From DAOUGC01 sp034429695 (lineage in GTDB: Bacteria > Chloroflexota > Anaerolineae > Anaerolineales > Anaerolineaceae): a DNA stretch of 5,748 bases. Positions 1 through 4,302 of the stretch are shown here, piece after piece. Below the pieces are notes generated by a model that was not told the origin of the DNA, did no database searches, and saw only the letters and a program-made list of their open reading frames with translations. The stretch covers positions 1 through 5,748 of the forward strand of contig DAOUGC010000169.1 in the NCBI GenBank assembly GCA_034429695.1, written 5' to 3'. The first letter of the stretch is position 1. The number at the start of each line of letters is the position of its first letter. The translations under genes and the position numbers were made by a program.

Positions 1-107
1 TTGCATGGCAAACACCATTGCGGCGTTCGGCTCCACCTCCCCCATCGAAAAACCATCGATGGGGGAGGAGAAGACGCCATCCGGCTTTCGTTCATTCGTA
101 TCCATTC
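1..107. repeat. Direct repeat copy 1, hairpin-bearing intergenic element (may extend left of window)
   Basis: This block matches 237-344 almost exactly. The first 48 bases are identical in both copies. After that I count three substitutions (positions 78, 93 and 100) plus a one-base length difference and one substitution in the hairpin loop. Similarity stops just after ATTC at 104-107. The left boundary is unknown because the match begins at the first base of the window. The frame of any short ORF through the block is broken by the loop length difference, so a coding role is unlikely. It contains a 13-bp perfect inverted repeat at 36-68 and no T-run on either side, so it does not look like a simple terminator. 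I do not recognise it as a named repeat family. It could be a dispersed intergenic repeat (REP- or MITE-like) or a small structured RNA. Confidence 0.85.
36..68. repeat. 13-bp perfect inverted repeat (hairpin) in repeat copy 1
   Basis: CCTCCCCCATCGA at 36-48 pairs with TCGATGGGGGAGG at 56-68 around a 7-base loop (AAAACCA). The stem is perfect. Neither strand has a T-tract after the stem, which argues against a Rho-independent terminator. Confidence 0.85.
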
Positions 108-236
108 TTCAGGGTGGGGGAAAAGCAAACACGAAAGGCACGAATAGAGCGCAGGACGTTTGGAGTCCGCCGGTTTCCTCGATGATCGTTCACGTCAGGA
201 ACACCCCCTCCGGCCCCGAACGCCGTTAAATGTCTA
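108..236. other. Spacer between the two repeat copies, no gene seen
   Basis: I see no convincing gene here. The segment has a short tandem motif, CACGAA at 130-135 and again at 139-144. It also has the 10-mer CCGAACGCCG at 216-225, which is the reverse complement of CGGCGTTCGG inside both repeat copies (21-30 and 257-266). With copy 2 this could form a long-range stem with a 31-base loop. Whether the spacer belongs to the repeat element cannot be told from two copies. Confidence 0.5.
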
Positions 237-344
237 TTGCATGGCAAACACCATTGCGGCGTTCGGCTCCACCTCCCCCATCGAAAAAAACATCGATGGG
301 GGAGGAGAAGACGCAATCCGGCTTTCGTTTATTCGTTTCCATTC
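237..344. repeat. Direct repeat copy 2, hairpin-bearing intergenic element
   Basis: This is the second copy of the element at 1-107, offset by 236 bases up to the loop and 237 after it. The hairpin arms are unchanged while the loop differs in length and sequence, which fits selection on structure or simply recent duplication. It lies 22 bases beyond the T-tract of the terminator at 367-407, on the downstream side of the leftward operon, so it sits outside the expected transcript. Confidence 0.85.
272..305. repeat. 13-bp perfect inverted repeat (hairpin) in repeat copy 2
   Basis: The arms at 272-284 and 293-305 are identical in sequence to those of copy 1. The loop is 8 bases (AAAAAACA) instead of 7. 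As in copy 1, no T-tract follows on either strand. Confidence 0.85.
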
Positions 345-366
345 GTTGATGGTTTCTTCCAATCCC

Positions 367-407
367 AAACAAAAGAAAACGGCGGGGTGAAAAAATTCCA
401 CCCCGCC
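367..407 (-). terminator. Intrinsic terminator of the leftward operon
   Basis: GGCGGGGTG at 381-389 pairs perfectly with CACCCCGCC at 399-407. Read leftward, the loop GAATTTTTT can add A-T and G-T pairs, leaving a tight loop. The stem is followed by the interrupted T-tract GTTTTCTTTTGTTT (380 down to 367). The stem begins about 31 bases after the stop codon of the gene ending at 439. The rightward direction has only a weak downstream A/T context, so the leftward orientation is preferred. Confidence 0.85.
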
Positions 408-438
408 CTACGAAAAACATTTTCTCTATGAAATGGAT

Positions 439-1857
439 TTAGTAATTCCAGAACCAGTTATAGGCATAATAACCCGCTGCCGCATCCATCCGAATGGCGA
501 TCTGCTCATTACCAGCCAGGCTGGCCGGGATGGTATACGTCGCGGTGAAATTTCCGCCCGCACCGGTGTTGGTGGTTCCCACCACCTCGCCCCCCACCGC
601 CAGAGTGCCATATGCACCCATGCGCACGGTAAAGTCCTGCCCGGCGGGGAAATTGTACGCCTGAACGGTGACGGAATTGCCCGCCGTGACAGACGAGATG
701 GAGAAGGTGGGAATGCCCGTGTACACCGGCCCACCCGTGCCCGGAACCGGCGTGGCAACCGGACCACCCGTGCCGCCATTGGTGGTGGTGTTATTGTAGA
801 ACCAGTTATACGCGTAATATCCAGACGCACTCTCCAGCCGGATGGCGATCATGGAAGCGCCTTTTAGATCAGCCGGGATGGAGTAAGTGGCATTAAAGCT
901 GCCGCCAGCGCCGCTGTTGGTGGTGGTCACCACCGTCCCACCGATGCCAAGCGTGCCGTATGCACCCATGCGCACAGTGAAATCCTGATTGGCGGGGAAG
1001 TTGCTGGTCTGAATGGTAACATCGGTATCCGTGTTGATGTTGGTCACATTAAAAGTGGGGATGCCCGTGTACACCGGTCCCCCCGTGCCGGGGGTTACAG
1101 GCCCGCCGGTGCCGCCGCTGGTGCTGTTGTTATAGAACCAGTTATAGGCATAATAACCCGCCGGGCTGTCCATGCGCACCGCGATCTGCGCCGCGCCCTT
1201 GAGCGCATCCGGGATGGAATAGGTGGCCGTGATGCTGCCGCCCGCTCCGCTGTTGGTGGTTCCAACCACCGTCCCGCCAATGCCGAGCGTGCCGTAAGCG
1301 CCCATGCGCACGGTGAACTCCTGATTGGCAGGGAAGTTGCTGGTCTGGATCGTGATGGTGGAATCGGTCACCACGGTGGGAATGGAGAAGGTCGGGATGC
1401 CGGTATACCCCGGTGTCACCGGTCCGCCCGTACCACCTGTGGTGGGGGTGGTGCTGCTTTCGTTATTGTAGAACCAGTTGTAGGCATAATAGCCATCATC
1501 GCTTTCCATGCGCACCGCAATGCGATAACTGCCCGCCAGACTGGCTGGAATGGTATAGGTCTCCTCGTAGGAACCGCCCGCGCCGCTGTTGGTGTTACCC
1601 ACCACTTCACCGCCAATGCCAAGCGTGCCATAAGTACCCATGCGCACCGTGAACATGCGTCCGGCGGGCACATTATAGGTGCGGATGCGAATCGAGACAT
1701 CGGGGGTGATGCTGATCACGTCAAAGGTCGGCACGGGTTCCAGCGCCGCCTGCACCGGGGTGGGGGCAGGCATCAGCAATGCCGCCAGCAGGGTGAGCAT
1801 CACAGCGAACTGAAAAGCACGCGCCAGGGAAATCCGTAAGCCAAAAAATTTCGTCAT
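439..1857 (-). CDS. Secreted protein of four 90-residue Ig-like-style repeats (GYYAYNWFYNN family)
   Basis: The 472-residue product has a signal peptide: basic start, hydrophobic core at about residues 13-29, and probable cleavage after VQA (residue 37). The mature protein is four repeats of exactly 90 residues (43-132, 155-244, 267-356, 383-472), joined by Gly/Pro/Thr linkers of 22, 22 and 26 residues containing GGTGGPV. Each repeat has a core FTVRMG-YGTL, then TN(S/T)GAGG, a (T/S)IP..L.G turn, I(A)(V/I)R, and a closing GYYAYNWF. The pattern 'PAG..FTV, GAGG.F.ATY.IP, G...IA' resembles Ig-like beta-sandwich modules of bacterial surface proteins; this fold is inference. No sortase motif, membrane anchor or catalytic motif is visible. 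I recall similar repeats in Anaerolineae proteins but no assigned function. The start at 1857 is chosen for its strong ribosome binding site and because the signal peptide follows directly; an in-frame ATG at 1926 would add 23 non-hydrophobic residues. It probably forms an operon with the upstream lipoprotein gene. Confidence 0.9.
   Translation of the reverse strand: MTKFFGLRISLARAFQFAVMLTLLAALLMPAPTPVQAALEPVPTFDVISITPDVSIRIRTYNVPAGRMFTVRMGTYGTLGIGGEVVGNTNSGAGGSYEETYTIPASLAGSYRIAVRMESDDGYYAYNWFYNNESSTTPTTGGTGGPVTPGYTGIPTFSIPTVVTDSTITIQTSNFPANQEFTVRMGAYGTLGIGGTVVGTTNSGAGGSITATYSIPDALKGAAQIAVRMDSPAGYYAYNWFYNNSTSGGTGGPVTPGTGGPVYTGIPTFNVTNINTDTDVTIQTSNFPANQDFTVRMGAYGTLGIGGTVVTTTNSGAGGSFNATYSIPADLKGASMIAIRLESASGYYAYNWFYNNTTTNGGTGGPVATPVPGTGGPVYTGIPTFSISSVTAGNSVTVQAYNFPAGQDFTVRMGAYGTLAVGGEVVGTTNTGAGGNFTATYTIPASLAGNEQIAIRMDAAAGYYAYNWFWNY
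442..711 (-). repeat. Protein repeat unit R4 (residues 383-472)
   Basis: This is the last unit and ends exactly at the C-terminus, with WFWNY replacing WFYNN. Its GGEVVG and YTIPASLAG match R1, while its YNFPAGQDF is intermediate between R1 and R3. Confidence 0.85.
790..1059 (-). repeat. Protein repeat unit R3 (residues 267-356)
   Basis: This is the third 90-residue unit, closest to R2. The linker after it is four residues longer than the others (it contains ATPVPGTGG). Confidence 0.85.
1126..1395 (-). repeat. Protein repeat unit R2 (residues 155-244)
   Basis: This is the second 90-residue unit. It shares TIQTSNFPANQ, GIGGTVV, ATYSIP and LKGA with R3, so R2 and R3 look like the most recent duplication. 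Confidence 0.85.
1462..1731 (-). repeat. Protein repeat unit R1 (residues 43-132)
   Basis: This is the first 90-residue unit, from PTFDV to WFYNN. It shares YN.PAG, GGEVVG and YTIPASLAG with R4, rather than the variants seen in R2 and R3. Confidence 0.85.
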
Positions 1858-1860
1858 GTT

Positions 1861-1870
1861 CCCCTCCTTT
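1861..1870 (-). promoter_or_regulatory. Ribosome binding site deciding the start at 1857
   Basis: Read leftward, AAAGGAGGGG lies three bases before the ATG of the four-repeat gene, with its AGGAGG core about five bases away. It is a strong Shine-Dalgarno match. The in-frame ATG codons further upstream at 1926 and 1917 have no comparable site, so the shorter protein with an N-terminal signal peptide is preferred. Confidence 0.8.
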
Positions 1871-1937
1871 GGTTCTGGAACGGACGGTACTGCTGTTTTT
1901 GCGCTCAACGCGCCCATCTGCTTCAAGTTATGTCTGT

Positions 1938-1975
1938 CCGCAGGGCTGTTTCATGAGAAACTGACAGCCCTGCGG
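1938..1975 (-). other. Stem-loop between the two leftward genes (12-bp perfect stem)
   Basis: CCGCAGGGCTGT at 1938-1949 pairs with ACAGCCCTGCGG at 1964-1975. The loop can extend the stem by TTC/GAA with a four-base bulge on one side. The stem starts 15 bases after the lipoprotein stop codon, in the 133-bp gap before the next gene. No T-tract follows it in the leftward direction, so full intrinsic termination is unlikely. Likely roles are partial attenuation, 3' end protection after processing, or Rho-linked termination. I found no good separate promoter between it and the next gene. Confidence 0.65.
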
Positions 1976-1990
1976 CGAATGATTGGTGGT

Positions 1991-3217
1991 TTAGCGTACT
2001 TCGGGTTGCAGCCAGAAGACGCGGTCATCCTGCGAGTTGCCGTTGTTGTTCACTTTCAGGATGAACTGCACATTCTGACCGGCAAGGAAGTTGACATCCA
2101 CATCGATCTGGGTGAAATTGCCGTCCGAGGTCTCGGTCCACGTGCCCAGATTGTTGATGGTTGAACCATCGGTGGTGTAATTCAACTGCACCTGCACGTT
2201 GCACTTGGGTGATTTATCCAAACAACCCATCAGCGCGCGGAAGCGGTCACCGGATTGCACATTGAAAGCCGGGAAGGTGCCGGTGATGAAACCGCCGTCT
2301 CCGTTGGACGGGATCATAATGATCGCCGGTTCATCGTCCTGATAACCGCCTTCCAGCTTGGGGGTGTTGCTGCTGGTCACCGAACCGGTGGAGAAATTCT
2401 CTCCAGATGGGCAGCCAATCACACCCGAACCGGTGCGCCAGACTGCCGAGCAATAGTTGTAGTCAAAGTCGCCTTCATGACCGGATGCCCAGTTGCCCGG
2501 GTTGGTCTGCTGCACATTGATGCGCACCCAGAAGGGGGTGGACGCATTGGCGCCCAGCGAGAAGATCACACCATTGGACGAACGCAGCGCCCATTTGCCT
2601 TCATAGCTGCCCGCGCTGGAGGGCGAAACCATCGAGACCGACAGGTCAATGGTGGAGCCGGGGGTGGCTGCACCGGGGAAATCCACCGCGGCGGGCGCGC
2701 CCATCTGATTGCCTGAGACAAACACCAGATCAAACTCATTGGTCCACGTGCACGAGCCGGTGTTCTTGAGCCGCCAGGTCTTTACAAAAGCAGTGTTGGG
2801 CCCGTAGGTGGTGTTGTCCGGCACGGTCACATCGGTGATAAATTGCACGCTGTAGCACGGAATGGCCGTGGCAGTGGCAGGCGCCGGGGTGTTGGAAGGA
2901 ACCGGCGTCACCGTGGGGGGCACGCCTGTGTTGGTGGGCGTGAAGGTCTGCGTTGGAACCAGCGAAGTGGCGGTGGGCGTGGCGGTGGCAACCTGTGCGA
3001 TCTGGGTGGCATCCTCCCCACCGATTGCGACCATGGTCAATTGCTGCACCAGGGAATCAAACGCAGCCTGGGTCTGCGCGGCGGACACAGTGGAGGCGGC
3101 AGCCGTCTCAGCGGCGCCAGGGCCGGTGATGGGAATGCCAGTGCTGGATTGACATGCGAGCTGTACCAGTAAGAGGATAAGAATTACAACAATAAACTTG
3201 CCTGATTTGCGGAACAT
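1991..3217 (-). CDS. Probable lipoprotein with NBR1-type Ig-like domain and C-terminal beta-sandwich module
   Basis: The 408-residue product starts with basic residues and a hydrophobic stretch (8-20) ending in LVQLAC. This is a plausible lipoprotein signal with Cys22 as the lipidated residue, though Gln at -3 is atypical. Residues 34-75 are Ala-rich and probably helical. A Pro/Thr linker spans about 76-120. Residues 121-235 match the NBR1 Ig-like ('next to BRCA1') domain, with hallmark WRLKNTGSCTW at 148-158, a P.AG.Y.G.W.L segment near 200-211 and FWVRI at 229-233. Residues 242-408 form a second beta-rich module seen in Anaerolineae proteins with this linker style, including QSGDRFRALMGC (321-332) and a closing DDRVFWLQPEVR. 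Six cysteines remain after Cys22 (121, 156, 256, 269, 332, 339), consistent with three disulfides (inference). No catalytic motif is seen, so a binding or structural surface role is likelier than an enzyme. The start has a strong ribosome binding site inside a palindrome. Confidence 0.9.
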   Translation of the reverse strand: MFRKSGKFIVVILILLLVQLACQSSTGIPITGPGAAETAAASTVSAAQTQAAFDSLVQQLTMVAIGGEDATQIAQVATATPTATSLVPTQTFTPTNTGVPPTVTPVPSNTPAPATATAIPCYSVQFITDVTVPDNTTYGPNTAFVKTWRLKNTGSCTWTNEFDLVFVSGNQMGAPAAVDFPGAATPGSTIDLSVSMVSPSSAGSYEGKWALRSSNGVIFSLGANASTPFWVRINVQQTNPGNWASGHEGDFDYNYCSAVWRTGSGVIGCPSGENFSTGSVTSSNTPKLEGGYQDDEPAIIMIPSNGDGGFITGTFPAFNVQSGDRFRALMGCLDKSPKCNVQVQLNYTTDGSTINNLGTWTETSDGNFTQIDVDVNFLAGQNVQFILKVNNNGNSQDDRVFWLQPEVR

Positions 3218-3224
3218 GGACGAT

Positions 3225-3239
3225 CTCCTTTCAAAGGAG
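3225..3239 (-). promoter_or_regulatory. Palindrome containing the ribosome binding site of the lipoprotein gene
   Basis: CTCCTTT-C-AAAGGAG is a perfect 7-1-7 palindrome. Read leftward, its second half is the Shine-Dalgarno sequence GAAAGGAG, placed seven bases before the ATG at 3217. As RNA it could fold as CUCCU/AGGAG with a five-base loop and mask the ribosome site. As DNA it has the symmetry of a small operator. Its presence is directly seen; any regulatory function is inference. Confidence 0.5.
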
Positions 3240-3269
3240 TTAACGATGCGCGCCGCTGGTTGGTTCCCG

Positions 3270-3291
3270 GCAGCCGAAAAAACAGGGCTGC
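3270..3291 (-). other. Small inverted repeat in the leader of the lipoprotein gene
   Basis: GCAGCC at 3270-3275 pairs with GGCTGC at 3286-3291 around a 10-base loop that is A-rich on the + strand. It lies between the candidate leftward promoter and the masked ribosome site, so it would be in the 5' leader if that promoter is used. There is no T-tract after it in the leftward direction. Confidence 0.3.
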
Positions 3292-3306
3292 TACCCCCAT
3301 TCTTTC

Positions 3307-3318
3307 ATATAATTATAT
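3307..3318. promoter_or_regulatory. Candidate bidirectional -10 palindrome in the divergent intergenic region
   Basis: ATATAATTATAT is a perfect 12-base palindrome and by far the most AT-rich site between the divergent genes. It offers TATAAT on the + strand (3308-3313) and on the - strand (3312-3317). It would give leaders of roughly 90 bases in each direction. I could not find a convincing -35 hexamer at 16-18 bases for either strand, so the call rests on the -10 matches and location only. Confidence 0.4.
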
Positions 3319-3408
3319 CGGTTATGCGAAGAAAATCCATAGAGGCAAGTTTCATGCCTGTTAAAAATTACTGCTCTGCAAACCAATCCCAAACATCTGG
3401 AGGGGTTT

Positions 3409-4212
3409 ATGGAAACGAAACGTATCCGTTTGATCCTGATCAACCCGGCTGAAGCTACAGCCCGCATGGCCGCATTAACCGGCAGCGGGTATGTTATTGA
3501 ATATGAGCCGCCCAGCCAGGCATTGTTCCGCAAGCTGCGCAATGACCCGCCCGACGTATTTGTGATCGACCTGTCCCGTCAACCATCCGGCGGCAGGGAT
3601 ATCGCCGTGCAGATGCGCACCTCGCCATCCACTGCAGCAGCGCCGATTGTTTTTGCGGGCGGCCAACCTGAAAAAGTGGATGCCGTGCGCAGCCTGTTCC
3701 CCGACGCCATTTTCACCACTTGGGAGGACGTGCTCCCCGCGCTGAACCAGGCGCTGCTCAGCGCGCTGACCAACCCCAACCCGGTGACGTTTGAACACGG
3801 TTTTGCCGCTTACAGCGGGACGCCGTTGGCAAAGAAGCTGGGCATCAAACCCGGCATGCGCTTGACCCTGCTGGATGCCCCGCCTGACGCCGCAGCCATC
3901 CTTGCACCCCTGCCTGAAGGCGTGCAGTTGCTGCATGGTGACGCTGCCTCACCCGCTTCCATACCGGCAGGTGATCTGCTGTTGTGGTTTGTAAAAACAC
4001 CGGTCATGCTGGCCCAGGTCATGCCCGGCATGGCTGCCATCACACCCGAGGGTGGGTTGTGGGTGCTGTGGCCCAAAAAGAGTTCGCGGCAGGCTGTTGA
4101 AGGCCTCAACGAACGTGCCGTGCGCGAGGCAGGGCTGGGGCATCACCTGGTGGACTACAAGATCTGCTCTGTTAGTGATGTGTGGAGCGGTCTGAAATTT
4201 GCGGTGCGCTGA
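3409..4212 (+). CDS. Degenerate receiver domain fused to a DUF3052-type domain
   Basis: The 267-residue product has no signal peptide and is probably cytoplasmic. Residues 5-120 have the layout of a response-regulator receiver: RLILINP as strand 1, PDVFVIDL with Asp54 at the phosphorylation position, and APIVFAGG as strand 4. The usual acidic pair after strand 1 is replaced by Asn12-Pro13, the Ser/Thr after strand 4 by Ala83, and no Lys appears near TTWED (103-107). It is therefore probably a pseudo-receiver that does not use normal phosphotransfer. Residues 133-267 resemble the DUF3052 family, with YSGTPLAKKLGIKPG (135-149), LWFVKTP (192-198), WVLWPKK (218-224) and VDYKICSVSDVWSGLKF (248-264). 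The function of that family is not known to me. The ATG follows GGAGGGG at 3399-3405 by three bases. No DNA-binding output domain is present. The next gene follows 90 bp later on the same strand. Confidence 0.85.
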   Translation: METKRIRLILINPAEATARMAALTGSGYVIEYEPPSQALFRKLRNDPPDVFVIDLSRQPSGGRDIAVQMRTSPSTAAAPIVFAGGQPEKVDAVRSLFPDAIFTTWEDVLPALNQALLSALTNPNPVTFEHGFAAYSGTPLAKKLGIKPGMRLTLLDAPPDAAAILAPLPEGVQLLHGDAASPASIPAGDLLLWFVKTPVMLAQVMPGMAAITPEGGLWVLWPKKSSRQAVEGLNERAVREAGLGHHLVDYKICSVSDVWSGLKFAVR

Positions 4213-4244
4213 AAAATAGCCAATTCCTTTTTTCGAGAACGGGT

Positions 4245-4250
4245 TACAAT
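4245..4250 (+). promoter_or_regulatory. Candidate -10 element upstream of the propeller gene
   Basis: TACAAT, in the context GGGTTACAATATTTG, is the best -10 match in the 90-bp gap before the ATG at 4303. It would give a leader of about 45 bases. No clear TTGACA-like -35 box is seen at the expected distance. There is no terminator hairpin after the stop at 4212, so read-through from the preceding gene is also possible. Confidence 0.3.
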
Positions 4251-4302
4251 ATTTGCAGGCGAGGAAAGCGGCGCGCCGACCCATTTTCCAGGAGAAAAAC
4301 AT

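Noticed and set aside
5..229. Short rightward frame starting MANTIAAFGS in repeat copy 1, with a similar start in copy 2
   Set aside because: The frame diverges between the copies at the loop indel, there is no ribosome binding site seen before it, and the conserved feature is the hairpin rather than a protein.
36..305. The two 13-bp hairpins as Rho-independent terminators
   Set aside because: Neither strand has a T-run after either stem, in contrast to the clear terminator at 367-407.
1..344. CRISPR array
   Set aside because: There are only two repeat copies, each about 107 bases, with one 129-base spacer. CRISPR repeats are much shorter and regularly spaced, and no cas gene is present.
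1858..1926. In-frame N-terminal extension of the four-repeat protein from the ATG at 1926
   Set aside because: It would bury the signal peptide behind 23 polar residues and ignore the strong ribosome site at 1861-1870.
2255..2716. Rightward frame of 153 codons opposite the lipoprotein gene
   Set aside because: It lies wholly antisense to the NBR1-Ig coding region, which has a signal peptide, ribosome site and recognised domain. The frame has a Gly/Ala/Arg-rich antisense composition.
3246..3452. Small rightward ORF of 68 codons with AAAGGAG six bases before its ATG
   Set aside because: The ribosome site is the other half of the palindrome that serves the leftward gene. The ORF overlaps the start of the 3409 gene in another frame and has no recognisable features. 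Translation cannot be excluded.
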